This document shows positions 13,875 to 25,354 of a stretch of 64,000 nt of DNA, piece after piece. This DNA is from Coenobita brevimanus. Taxonomy: Eukaryota > Arthropoda > Malacostraca > Decapoda > Coenobitidae. The position numbers were made by a program, and so were the translations under genes. Each line of letters opens with the position of its first letter. Position 1 is the first letter of the stretch. The notes under the pieces were generated by a model that saw only the letters and a list, made by a program, of their open reading frames with translations, was not told the origin of the DNA and searched no databases. Location of the stretch: assembly GCA_032717465.1 (NCBI GenBank), contig CM064681.1:14481510-14545509 (forward strand), given 5' to 3'.

Positions 13875-15452
13875 CTCCCCCCCCCACTCTCTCTCTCTAT
13901 TTATTTATTTATATATATATATGCTTAATGGTGTGTATTATTTTTTAAAACAGTATACAGTAATATATGTTATAGATATAATGATTCTACTACGGAAAAA
14001 TATATAAATATGATGAAATAATTCAGAGTTAACGATGTTTACTTACTTGATGATACTTCCCAATATATCATTGTTTTATATACCTGGTTTCCGTCTTCCT
14101 ATCCATCGCCTTCTCACCTTACCTTTCCTTTTGTCAAACCGTATACAGTAATATATGTTACAAACATAATGACTATTACTACGGACAAATACTTACCCAT
14201 AGATCATTTATATACTTGGTTTCCATCTCCCTATCCATCGCCTTCTCACCTTGCCTTTCCTTTTGTAAAACTGCATACAGTAATATATATTACAAATAGA
14301 ATGACTATTACTACCGACAAATATTTACTCATATATCATTTATATACTTGGTTTCAGTCTTCCTATCCTTCGCCTTCTCACCTTGCCTTTCCACGTCTAT
14401 CCTTGTCCTTCGACATGTTATTGTCGTCGCTCAGTCTCTTCTTTTGTCTGTAGAGTATTTCATACTCATCAGTGTTCATTTTTTATTTGCCTTTCATCAT
14501 TTCCTATGTGAGCCTTTTCATCCTCCACCCCTGTTAGACGGCGCCGTATTATTATGCTTTTTTACAGTCACACTTCTGATGCCGTTTCTTTATTTTTCAT
14601 ACATGCTTTCTGACTGACACATCCGTTCACATAATGTCTTCATTACTGGATCCCTCCTTATCAGTGGTCTTATTCTAGTGGATACTGGTATTACAGAGAA
14701 ACGCAAGATGGAAGAAAGGTAAAAGATTACACCGATTTTACTGTCGTAACGAGGGATTATATGGCTGAACCCTAGATTGTGATAGGGCTGCCATATCACC
14801 TATATTATCGACACAATCTAATTATCTGGTTGTCAGTGTTCTGTCGGGTAATCTTCTTTAATTTTTATTACAATATTACTTCATCTAGTATGTTCACCCT
14901 TGGATGTTGCCAGTTTCTAATGTGCTTATCACTTTCACAGACTTGTGTGTATTCTTAATTTCTATTTTAAATTTGTTGCTCTCACTCTTTCGATATTAAT
15001 GAATTCATAAATGAATGAGTAGATGAGAAAAAAAAAAATTTCCTTAACTTGTTCGTAGCACTGGTCGGCCTAAGCAGATTATAAGAGTGTAGTCATTGAT
15101 AACACTGGAAGAATATCGGAAGAAACGCCAGATGCTTTAGTATTTGCTAGTACTACTGTGATTTGGTACAAATGGCATGACACATTTATAGATTCTAATA
15201 ACTCCTGCAAAAATGAATACAGTCATGAAACACGCAAATTTTCATTAGCAACAGGCATAATATATCATGCCCATCATATCGAGTAACATGCAGTAAACTC
15301 GGACGTTCAGGTGCTTCACAACGCGGTTCATAAACCTCAGAAGCTATCTGGGGAGACGGGTGGAGGGAGGGGGAGTAGAGGGGGAGAATGCAACGTTGCC
15401 ACATTCATCAAATCGCCCACAATGAGAGGAACGAAACTTCTGTGGCCAATAG
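13875..15452. repeat. Right terminal inverted repeat of the Tc1-type element
   Basis: This is the reverse complement of the left arm. It holds three ~132-bp units (motif CCTTCTCACCTTGCC near 14118, 14250 and 14382), against about five in the left arm, so the arms differ by unit copy number. The transposase start codon lies about 190 bp inside its inner end, so any promoter is probably in or next to this arm. Confidence 0.87.
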
Positions 15453-15479
15453 TACATTATCTTTCTCTGTTCCGTAACA
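15453..15479 (+). repeat. 3' LTR of Gypsy copy B, right part
   Basis: TACATTATCTTTCTCTGTTCCGTAACA completes the LTR begun at 9137. Its first two bases are the TA duplication made by the Tc1-type insertion. It is followed by the right copy of GTAT (15480-15483). Confidence 0.9.
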
Positions 15480-15480
15480 G

Positions 15481-15561
<81 letters not shown>
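15480..15561. repeat. (TA)n microsatellite
   Basis: After GTATAAA the sequence is an almost pure TA run. It probably continues the (TA)n that preceded copy B at 3596-3607 before the insertion split it. Confidence 0.9.
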
Positions 15562-15563
<2 letters not shown>

Positions 15564-18512
15564 CTACCAAGGACCGGACAAAGGACACAGTACGGATCAT
15601 GACGTGAAATGTATAGTGTGAATGATGAGGTCAAAGAGAGAGATATTGTCCAGGTGCTTGGGGGTGCGTAAGTGGATGTATGTGGAGTAACTGTAACTAA
15701 ATGGTGAGGTGAGACTGTGAGAGAATCGGAGTATGGATGGGGTATATGTGCAGGAGTAGGTGAGAACGAGAGGGCAAAAGAAGGAGTGTGTATTGTTGTG
15801 AGTAAAAGATGGAAGAAGAACGTAAGAGAGTATCGATCAGTTGGCCCAAGAATTGTGTGGGTAAGATTGTAAGTTGGAATACAAATGTGGGAGATCATGT
15901 GCGTGTATGCGCCAACGCAAGATCGTGCAAGCAGAGTGAGAGAAGAGTTCTGGTCAAATGTGGAAGTGTTTATGGAAAAGTTTGGAAAGAATGGGGGAGT
16001 GTTTTTGATTGGTGATATGAAAGGTAAAGTAGGGAATGTGAAGGTGGATGGAATAGTTGGTGAGTGGGGTGTGCCTGCTAAGATAGATGACAATGGCAGT
16101 GCATTAGTGGACATTTGTGCCGGAAGGGGGTTGGTGATAGCCAACTGAATGAAAGGAAGGGAATGATGGATTATGTGTGTGTGGATGAAAGGATGCGAAG
16201 ATGTGTAATGGATGCAAGAGCTTATAGAGGTTGATGGAGTGGACTTTCTGACCACTACTTGGTGGTGGCCAGAATCAAGATCCAAGTAAGATGTAGAAAT
16301 AGAAGAAGGGAAGGACGGAGGGAGGAAGAAGTAGTTGCAAGGAGAGTGGAAAGGTTACAAGAGTATGAGAAAAAGGCAGAATATAAGAGGGAAGTGGAGG
16401 AACGATTGGACAAATATGAATTGGAGCAGATTGGGGAAGTGGAAGGTGTGTGCAAGATATTCACAGAAGGAATATGTGCAGCATGTGATGTGCGGTGAAG
16501 AGAAGACGGAAGGGGGTGCAAGAAACAGCATGGTGGAATGAAGAGGTGAGACAGGCTGTGGCACAAAAGAAGAAAGCATATAATGAATGGATGAGAAATA
16601 GGGGCGCAGAAGAAGTTGAGAGGCAGAAGAGAGAGTTATATGTAGAAAGGAAGAGAGAGGTGAAAAGATTAGTAAGGGAGAGTAAGAAGAGAGTGGATAA
16701 GGAATTTGGAAAGAATTTGAGTGTAAAGCGGAAGGACTGTAAGAAAATGTTCTGGAAAGAGGTGAAACGAGTAAGACAGGGTGGCAGTGAAGTTAGTATG
16801 GGAGTGAAAGATAAAAATGGTAGATTACTAGTGGAGAAGGGAGAAAAAGTGAGCAGATGGAGAGAACACTTTAAAGAATTGTTGAACATAGAGAATGGAA
16901 GTAATGCGAATGTAAGTGGCTGGGGAGTGGCTGGGAGAAGGAGGGAGGTGAGAAGACAGGAAGAAATCAGTAGGATAGAAGTTGTGGTAGCAATGAAGAA
17001 AGTGAAATTGGGGAAAGCCCCAGGAATTGATGGAGTGTGTGGTGAAATGCTGAAGCATGGGGGAGAGATAGTAGTAGGATAGATGTGGAAGATGTGCAGA
17101 TTGTCCTGGGAGGAACGTAGAGTCCCTGAGGATTGGAAGTCAGGTCTAATTATTTCCTTGTAGAAAGGAAACCGGGAAAAAGAAGTGTGTGGTTATCATA
17201 GGGGCATTTGCCTTTTTAGTGTAATAGGAAAAGTGTATGGTAGGATACTTACTGACAGAGTTGGGAAATACCAGAGGAATTAGTTGGAGAGGAACAGGGA
17301 GGCTTTCGAAGGGGAAGAGGTTTTGTAGATCAGATATTTATTCTTAGATCTTTAGTAGAAAAGTTTCTAGAGAAGGGAAAGAAGTTGTATGCGGCTTTCA
17401 TGGATTTGGAGAAAGCATATGACAGGGTGGATAGACAAGGATTGTGGAAAGTATTATGAATATATGGAGTAGATGGGAAGCTGTTGAATGCTGAGAAGAG
17501 AATGTATGGTGGTGCTAAGGCTGCAGTGCGTGTGGGTGGTGAACTGAGTGAATTTTTCTCTTTGAAGGTTGGGTTGAAACAGGGATGTGTCATGTCTCCA
17601 TGGTTGTTCAATCTGTACATGGATGGGGTAATAAAAGAGATATATACAAGGTAGGGCAGTGGATATTGGTGTGGCTCTAGTGAGAGGGAAGTGTTTTGAA
17701 ACTCCCTGTACTGCTGTTTACAGATGATACTGTATTGTTAAGTGAAGACGAACGGGAGCTGCAAGATTTGGTGGATGAGTTTGGGAGTGTGTATAAGAAA
17801 CGGAATCTGAAGGTGAATGTAGGGAAGAGTAAAGTGATGGTCTTTGAGAGAGGTGAGGTCAGTGAATGTACAGTGAGGTTGGATGGTGAGGAAATGGAAT
17901 ATGTGAGTACGTTGAAGTACTTGAGGAGTGTGATAAGTGAGGATGGAAGTTTGGAGGGTGAAGAGCTTGAAAGGGTACAACAAGTAAGAAAGGTTGCTGG
18001 TTCCTTGAAAGCAGTGATAACAAACAGGGAAGTGAGCATGGAAGTGAAAAAGTTACTACATGACAGTATTGTGATACCAACTCTAACGTACGGATGTGAA
18101 GCTTGGACGTTGTTGGAAGGACACAAGTCAAGAGTGAGAGCAGTGGAAATGAGTTATTTACGAGAAGCCTGTGGAGTCACATGGAGATACAGGCTGACAA
18201 ATGAGATTATAAAGAAGCATAGTGGTGTGGATGTGGATGTGATAGGAAGCGTTAGGAAGAACACACTGAGGTGGTTTGGCCATGTGGAGGGGATGGAGGG
18301 TGAGAGACTGACGAGGAGAGTGTATGTGAGTGAGGAGGAGGGAGGGAGAGGGAGGAGGAGGCCGACGATGAGATGGAGGGATGGAGTGGAGAGGTATATG
18401 AGAGTGGAGGTGTGAGTTGGGAGCAGGGCAGTGAAATGTCGGGGGACGGGGTGACGTGGAGGCGATTTGTTTGTGGCCACCCCATACGGGATTAAGGCGT
18501 CTTGTAATACAT
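15562..18512 (+). mobile_element. APE-type LINE, family alpha, decayed long copy
   Basis: This is a non-LTR retrotransposon in sense orientation. Its 5' end begins near GACTACCAAGGACCGGACAA, also seen in the fragment at 27421-28055. Recognisable parts are an apurinic endonuclease (YAPTQDRASRVREEFW near 15910, FLIGDMKGKVG near 16010), a Lys/Arg-rich linker (16495-16990), RT (KAPGIDGVCGEMLKHGG near 17015, FMDLEKAYDRVDRQG near 17400, LKQGCVMSPWLFNLYMDG near 17575) and LLFTDDTVLL (near 17710), in which the usual A of the FADD box is T. Many frameshifts and stops break the frame. The clade is uncertain: the layout resembles RTE/BovB-type LINEs. It ends in a tail near (TATC)n at 18520. Confidence 0.8.
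17696..18415 (+). pseudogene. LINE alpha RT C-terminal part, longest open piece
   Basis: A 239-residue frame holds the RT palm motif FTDDTVLL, thumb and connection region, EAWTLLEG, the RAVEMSYLREACGVTWR block and the Arg-rich C-terminus GGRGRRRPTMRWRDGVERY. It matches residue by residue the intact C-terminus of the copy at 52922-54115 with moderate divergence. It is the undamaged end of an otherwise broken frame. Confidence 0.8.
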
Positions 18513-18539
18513 ATGTACATCTATCTATCTATCTATCTA

Positions 18540-18626
<87 letters not shown>
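18513..18626. repeat. (TCTA)n(TA)n compound microsatellite
   Basis: Six TCTA units are followed by about 80 bp of TA repeat. It sits at the 3' end of the LINE alpha copy and may be its tail or its target. Confidence 0.9.
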
Positions 18627-18629
<3 letters not shown>

Positions 18630-18814
18630 TCATTCATTCATTGCCAGACGCCATGTATCCCAAACGAGGTGGTCAAGGGCTTAGAGTTAATTGTTTTACA
18701 GGGAGGGGCACTAATCCTCCACCAACCCCACTTGACACGTAGGGATGCCAACAGCATCTGGTGTTCCCAGGCGGTCCCCCATCCAAGTACTAACCAGACC
18801 CAACGTTGCTTAAC
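18627..18814 (-). mobile_element. 5S rRNA-derived SINE (copy 1)
   Basis: Read on the minus strand, 18814-18747 is the 3' half of a 5S rRNA: AAGCAACGTTGGG, TAGTACTTGGATGGG and CCGCCTGGGAACACCAG. It is followed by a body shared with the copy at 31533 (CTACGTGTCAAGTGGGGTTGG, then CCCTCCCTGTAAAACAATT) and a tail of GGCAATGAATGAATGAAAAA. One base of the C-box differs (GGGGGACC for GGGTGACC). A 5S head on an unrelated body is the structure of SINE3-type elements. The head is 5' truncated and its first bases fuse into the LTR of copy C. Confidence 0.82.
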
Positions 18815-19615
18815 CTATGATTTCATCATCCTTTGTATAATTCTAACGTACACTATGCTGCATGTTTGATCACGATTCGCCTCGTGGCTTCCATAGTGCG
18901 TGTTCTACCTCACTCCCCCCCTCCTCCCTTATAGTAGAGTAAGTCGTTCTTTCTGTTGTTCAGAGCAGGATTGTCAACTCTTTGTCCCCTAAGGCTTCAT
19001 TTGCGCGTCCTTCTTACAAGTTGTATCAAGCTCTGCCGGCCCCTACATAATGAGCTCAGTCTCTGCATTAATTGCCACTTAGATCTACTCCTCATTTTGT
19101 TCACATCTCTCTCCTCCCCTGTACAGTTGTTATTTTTGTGAGTGCTCAGGAAGTCTCCAACCATCTAGCTGCTGTGTAATTTGAGTATAAGTGTTATTGC
19201 ATTTTTTCTTGTACTGTGTAGCATAGGGTGTTGATTCGTGGGCCTAGTGAGGTTTTTGTGATTTATGTGTTTTGGGCGTCAGCCATTATTAATAATATTT
19301 TGTATCTGTAATAATATATCTTGCATTAACTAAGCATTATCCGGTTTTCTCATTTTATCAGGGCTGACTTAGATAAATTTACTCTTGCTAATTTCGTGTT
19401 AATAGAGGCTATTGCAGTTAACCATATATTTAACCTGTTTTATTGCCATTACATTATCTTTATGAGTCCTGAATGTTTAGTTGTTAGTTTGAGCATTAAA
19501 CTTTAACTTGTAATTTTACCTAACTCTTTTGTTTTGAACCTGGAACTTTACGGGACAGCAGTGATTTTTAGTATTCTCACTAAAAGTATTCATTATCTCT
19601 CTCTGTTCCGTAACA
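18814..19615 (+). repeat. 5' LTR of Gypsy copy C (first ~10 bp lost)
   Basis: The sequence matches the family LTR from CCTATGATTTCATCATCC through CTGTTCCGTAACA. The first bases TGTTACATAG are replaced by the 5S-SINE sequence. It shares a ~22-bp insertion (TTCGCCTCGTGGCTTCCATAGTG region near 18875) with its own 3' LTR, which defines a sublineage separate from copies A, B and D. Confidence 0.88.
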
Positions 19616-19621
19616 TAAATT

Positions 19622-19629
19622 TGGCGACC
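19622..19629 (+). other. Primer-binding site of copy C
   Basis: TGGCGACC lies 6 bp after the LTR end, identical in sequence and spacing to copy B. Confidence 0.6.
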
Positions 19630-19696
19630 TCTTATCAGGATATTCAGGATATTATCATAAGGATATTGCTTGATATTTTGTGACTGTGATTTATTC

Positions 19697-22600
19697 ATGA
19701 TGTCTACTATTACTACGCTTGATGAAGCCAAAATTTTTTTGTCAAATGTGCAAACAGTGTGTGATGTATAAAACAGAACAAACAATGAACTTAAGCTTGT
19801 TCCTCAATAATTGGGAATTGCTGTTCACTCTCATCATTCTAAAGATCAAATTGTTGGCTTAATTAATGAAAGCTTGTTTAATGTAACTCCTCCAGATGCG
19901 CAAACACAGATTGAAATAGCTAAGTTACAGCTAGTCCTGCAGGAGGCTTGTGCTAAGGAGGCTGAGGCTAAGGAGGCTGAGTGTTAGGCTCGTATTCAGT
20001 AGGCACAGGCACAGGCTCAGGTACAAATTGAACTAGCTAGGATTCAGGCAGACCATGAGTATCGCAGGAAACAAGGTGGAACTGGATCATCTAGCTCTGA
20101 TGATTTTGATGTGGCTAAAAATGTTAAACTTGTCCCTCCTTTTAATGAATCTGATTTAAGAAAGTATTTTCAGTTGTTTGAGAGGGTAGCTACAGGTTTT
20201 AATTGGCCCAAAGAGTATTGGCCAGTACTCCTTCAAACTGTTCTCACCGGTAAAGCTCAAGTAACTTATGCATCTTTGCCTCAGGATCAATCTGATAATT
20301 ATGATGTAGTTAAGAGCTTGATTCTTAAGGCCTATGAACTTGTTCCTGAAGTCTATAGAGTAAAATTTAGGACAACTTATAAGCAAGATAAGCAATCCCA
20401 TGTTGAGTAGGCAAAAATCAAAGAAGATCTGTTAGAGCAGTGGTTAAATTCTAAGAATGTGGATTCTGATTTTGATAAATTTAAGCAGATGATTTTGCTG
20501 GAGGACTTCAAAAGGTATATTAATAATGATGTAAGCCTATATCTTGATGAGAGAAGAATAGATAATTTGTCTGATGCTGCAGTTTTAGCTGATGAATATG
20601 TTCTCACTCACAAGAGATATTCTAAAGAAAAAAGGAAAGCTGAGAGTAAGTACGTTGCCTCTACTCAGAGTACAAGTAACAGGAAAGAGAATAAAGATGA
20701 TGTTTCTCAGGAAGTAAATACCAGCTCCACCTCAAGATTTCAGAAAAGTAAATGTACTTATTGTAGTAAGCTTGGTCATACTACGGAGAAATGTTTCAGG
20801 AGACAGCGTGATGTGAACAAAAAGGAGTCTTTAAATATTCAGTCAATTGGTCTAGTGTCCACCCTTCAGAGTTCCCAGAATTCTTTAACTGAGTTAACTG
20901 AACCTGCTTTGAGGGGTAAATTAAATTCTCATGATGAAGCTCCTCTTTTGAGCAGTAACATGGGTGACACTCTCAAGAGTTCATGTGCTAATTTCTTGTC
21001 TGATGGTTTTGTCAGTCCTCTGGACAGTAATGACAGGAAATCAGGTAAAATATATCGTGATACAGGTGCTTGCCAATCCCTTATGCTGACCAGTGTTCTA
21101 GGCTCTAATGTTAATTCCTCTGATGAAACTGTAATCTTACAAGGTGTAGGGAATAATTACTTCTCTGTCCCTCTGTGCAGAGTGAATTTAGAGTCTGGTT
21201 TTGTTAATGGTTCCGTTATGGTTGGGTTGGTTGAGACACTCCCAATGTCAGGTGTAACTTTCTTACTTGGAAATGATATTGGTGGAAGTCAAGTGTGTCC
21301 AGCTCCTCAGTTGTCTAGTGAGCCGGTGGCTGCGTCCCAGGATTGTGATGTCCCTGATGTGTTCCCTGCATGTGCTGTCGCGAGGGCTAAGTCTAAAGTT
21401 ATTGGTGACTTTGATGATAATGATGATGATGATGTTATCCTAGCTGACACTTTTCTTGCTAATTTGGACCACTCACCAGATGAGGCAGTACCCCGTAGTG
21501 TTGATAATTTGTCTCGTCAAGAGTTGGTTGAGTTGCAGGTTGCTGACCCTGAGTTGAAAGGTCTAGCTAACTCTGCTTACAGTGAAGAAGAGTCAGCCGG
21601 TGCTTCTACTTGTTATTATATAAAGTCAGGAGTACTTATAAGAAAGTGGAGACCCCCAACAGCATCAGCCGACTGTGAATGGGAGGTTGTACATCAAGGT
21701 GTCATCCCGAGTGTTTGTAGGCAGGATATCATTAGAGTGGCTCATTATTCCAGTTTGGCAGGACACCTTGGAGTGAGGAAGACTGTGGTACGCATTTTGA
21801 AACACTTCTACTGGCCAGGTATCTTCAGGGATGTTTCCTGGTATTGTAAGTCTTGTCACACCTGTCAAGTTGTGGGGAAGTGTAATCAGACCGAAAAGGT
21901 TGCACCTCTAGTTCCCATTCCTCCTTTTGAGGCGCCATTCACCCGTGTGTTGGTGGATATTGTGGGCCCTCTTCCTAAGACTTCTTCAGGATTTTCTTAT
22001 GTGTTGACCCTGATTGATATGGCTACTCGTTATCCTGAAGCCATTCCACTTAGAAATATCTTAGCAAAGAACGTGGTTAAGGAAATGCTAGGGTTCTTCA
22101 CAAAGTTTGGTCTGCCCAAGGAGGTACAGTCAGACCGGGGAAGTAATTTCAATTCAAATGTTTTCAAGCAGTCTCTGAAAGAGTTGGGCATCACCCAGAT
22201 CATGTCTTCAGCTTACCATCCCCAGACCCAAGGAGCGTTGGAGAGATATCATCAAACACTCAAATCGATGCTCAAGAAATACTGTTTGGAACATCAGAAA
22301 GACTGGGATAAAGGTCTTCCATTCGTTGTATTTGCCGCAAGAGAATCTCCAAATGAATCACTGGGCTTCTCACCCTTTGAACTACTGTTTGGCCATGAAG
22401 TAAGAGGACCCCTTAAGCTACTCAAGGAATGCTGGCTGTCGGAGGAAGATGACGTCAACTTGCTGGAGTATGTGATAAAGTTCAAAGAACGGCTGTCCAC
22501 TGCTTTACAGCTGGCGAGAGAGAATTTAGGAGCTGCTCAGGAGAAGATGAAGACTTGGTATGATAAGAAGTCCAGGTTACGCCACTTTCAGCCAGGAGAT

Positions 22601-24283
22601 CAGGTTTTGACTCTGCTACCGGTGCATGGGCAACCTCTTGAAGCCAAGTTTAGTGGTCCTTATTTCGTGGAGAAGAAACTCAGTGATGTCAACTATGTCA
22701 TCGCCACACCAGATCGTAGAAAGGACAAGCAACTTTGTCACATCAACATGCTAAATTTATATCACAGGCGGGACGAAAATAACCCAGTCTGCACTGTAGC
22801 TGTTCCACCTGAGTCTGCAAGTGAAGTTCTCCCATACAGCATGAGCCTGAGTGATAGTTTGGGGAAGAATCCTGATATCATAAATGATCTCCAGACTAAG
22901 CTTTCTCATCTAGCTCCCGAGGAAAGGCAGGAGTTTTCGGCATTACTGCAGGAGTACCCGCAAGTGTTCCGTGCCACTCCAGGAAGAACCACTGTGTTGA
23001 TGCATGATGTCGATGTTGGAGACGCAAAGCCAATTAAACTGCCTCCTTACCGTGTGAACCCAGTGAAAGTTCCTCTCATCCAGAAGGAGCTTGGCTACCT
23101 GTTGGACCACAAGATGATTGAGCCCTGTCAGAGCGAGTGGAGTTCTCCTGTCACTCTAGTCCCTAAGCCAGGTGGGTCACAGCAGCTTTGCATTGACTAC
23201 AGACGTGTTAATCAGATAACCAAAACAGACACTTACCCTCTCCCTCGCGTGGAAGATTGCATAGACAAGATCGGAAAGGCTAGGTACATAAGTAAGTTTG
23301 ATTTGTTAAAGGGATACTGGCAAGTACCTATGACCGAACATGCTAGAGAGATCTCATGTTTTGTAACACTAGGAAAGACTTTTGCATGTTCTGTAATGCC
23401 ATATGGTATGAAGAATGCACCAGCCACATTTCAGAAGCTCATGAATGTTGTAACAGAGGGTTTGGCAGGGTGTGTTGTTTATATTGATGATGTATTAATC
23501 TTCAGTGACAACTGGAAAGATCACCTATGCCATGTCAGTAAATTTCTTGAGCGTTTGGTTCAGGCTAATCTTGTAGGTAATTTATCAAAGTGTGAGTTTG
23601 GTCAAGCTAAAGTTCAGTACCTTGGGTACGTAATTGGTGATGGACATGTTGCACCACCAGGAGCTAAGGTTCAGTTTATAAGTGATCTTCCCAGACCTAA
23701 AAGTAGGAAAGAGCTACAAAGATTTTTGGGAATGGTAGGTTATTACAGGAGATTTGTTCTTAATTTTTCAATTCTTGTATCACCACTTACAGACCTACTG
23801 AAAAAGGAAGTTAAATTTGTCTGGACCGATAACTGTGAATCCTCTTTCACCAAACTTAAAGCTATCCTATTAAGTCAGCCAGTGCTCGCTACTCCAAATT
23901 TTGCTAAGCCTTTTAAGATGGCTGTTGATGCAAGTGATACAGGAGCTGGGGGTGTTTTGCTGCAAGAGGATGATCAGGGTATTGAACACCCTGTATCTTA
24001 TTACAGTAAGAAGTTCACTCCACCTCAAAAGAACTACTCAACTATTGAGAAAGAGCTTTTGGCCTTGATTTTGGGTTTACAGCATTTTTCATTTTATTTT
24101 TGTTCTGGTTTTGACCCAATAGTCATTTATACCGATCATAACCCACTGAAATTCCTTAGTAAGTTTAAAGATAACAATCAGAGATTGACAAGATGGAGTC
24201 TACTTCTTCATGAGTATTCATTAGACATACATCATGTCAAGGGGAAAGAAAATGTTATTGCAGATTGCTTATGTAGACTTTAG
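19697..24283 (+). pseudogene. Gmr1-like Gag-Pol, copy C (nonsense only in 5' gag)
   Basis: The ATG at 19697 opens the same frame that ends at 24283. In the first ~715 bp five in-frame stops occur: TAA 19769, TAA 19808, TAG 19985, TAG 20000 and TAG 20408. From 20411 on the frame is open for about 1,290 codons with no frameshift. Counting from 20459, landmarks are the CCHC knuckle at about residue 99, protease DTGA at 201, integrase CHTC at 466, RT YIDD near 1007 and the RNase H VDASD motif near 1160, ending DCLCRL. All integrase (D,D35E), RT and RNase H motifs are present. The N-terminal SAP-like and coiled-coil part is dead. The element has both LTRs and is otherwise the best-preserved copy. 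Confidence 0.93.
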
Positions 24284-24335
24284 ACAGATTGTTTTAGAGT
24301 AATAAGAAATTTCCTTTGTAAATTTCTTTTTCTTT

Positions 24336-24344
24336 GTGGGGAGT
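24336..24344 (+). other. Polypurine tract of copy C
   Basis: GTGGGGAGT borders the 3' LTR, with the last G changed to T relative to copy B. Confidence 0.6.
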
Positions 24345-25154
24345 TGTTACATAGCCTATGATTTCATCATCATCCTTTGTATAATTCTAACGTACAGTAT
24401 GCTGCATGTTTGATCACGATTCGCCTCGTGGCTTCCATAGTGCGTGTTCTACCTCACTCCCCCCCTCCTCCCTTATAGTAGAGTAAGTCGTTCTTTCTGT
24501 TGTTCAGAGCACGAGTGTCAACTCTTTGTCCCCTAATTCTTCATTTGCGCGTCCTTCTTACAAGTTGTATCAAGCTCTGCCGGCCCCTATATAATGAGCT
24601 CAGTCTCTGCATTAATTGCCACTTAGATCTACTCATTTTGTTCACATCTCTGTCCTCCTCTGTACAGTTGGTATTTTGTGAGTGCTCAGGAAGTCTCCAA
24701 CCATCTAGCTGCTGTGTAATTTGAGTATAAGTGTTATTGCATTTTTTCTTGTACTGTGTAGCATGGGGTGTTGATTCGTGGGCCTAGTGATGTTTTTGTG
24801 ATTCATGTGTTTTGGGCGTCAGCCATTATTAATAATAGTTTGTATCTGTAATAATATATCTTGCATTAACTGAGCATTATTCGGTTTTCTCATTTTATCA
24901 GGGCTGACTTAGATAAATTTACTCTTGCTAATTTCGTGTTAATAGAGGCTATTGCAGTTAACCATATATTTAACCTGTTTTTTGCCATTACATTATCCTT
25001 ATGAGTCCTGAATGTTTAGTTGTTAGTTTGAGCATTAAACTTTAACTTGTAATTTTACCTAACTCTTTTGTTTTGAACCTGGAACTTTACGGGACAGTAG
25101 TGATTTTTAGTATTCTCACTAAAAGTATTCATTATCTCTCTCTGTTCCGTAACA
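24345..25154 (+). repeat. 3' LTR of Gypsy copy C
   Basis: The LTR is 810 bp, TGTTAC to GTAACA, with the same ~22-bp internal insertion as the 5' LTR of this copy and a TATATAA box at 24588-24594. The flank is CTATCTATGTATCTATC then (TA)n, another simple-repeat target. Confidence 0.93.
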
Positions 25155-25169
25155 CTATCTATGTATCTA

Positions 25170-25232
<63 letters not shown>
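25155..25232. repeat. (TATC)n(TA)n microsatellite
   Basis: Simple repeat adjoining the 3' LTR of copy C. It produces spurious open frames rich in Ile-Tyr on both strands. Confidence 0.9.
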
Positions 25233-25234
<2 letters not shown>

Positions 25235-25354
25235 GGTTTCATAAAGCCGAAAGCCCAAAATTTGTGTTGGGGGGAAGAGAGCATGGCTTTCAGCGGAGGC
25301 GTCCGGTATTTTGACTGTCCAGAAATGGGAACCTTATATATAGGAAATCGTTAT

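Noticed and set aside
14169..14617. Open frames at 14169-14617, mirrored at 10729-10998
   Set aside because: They lie in the inverted arms of the Tc1-type element and occur identically in both arms, and they have no domain.
15344..16285. 313-codon minus-strand open frame opposite the LINE endonuclease
   Set aside because: It is antisense to a decayed LINE and runs through a (TA)n microsatellite that yields Ile-Tyr repeats; no domain is visible.
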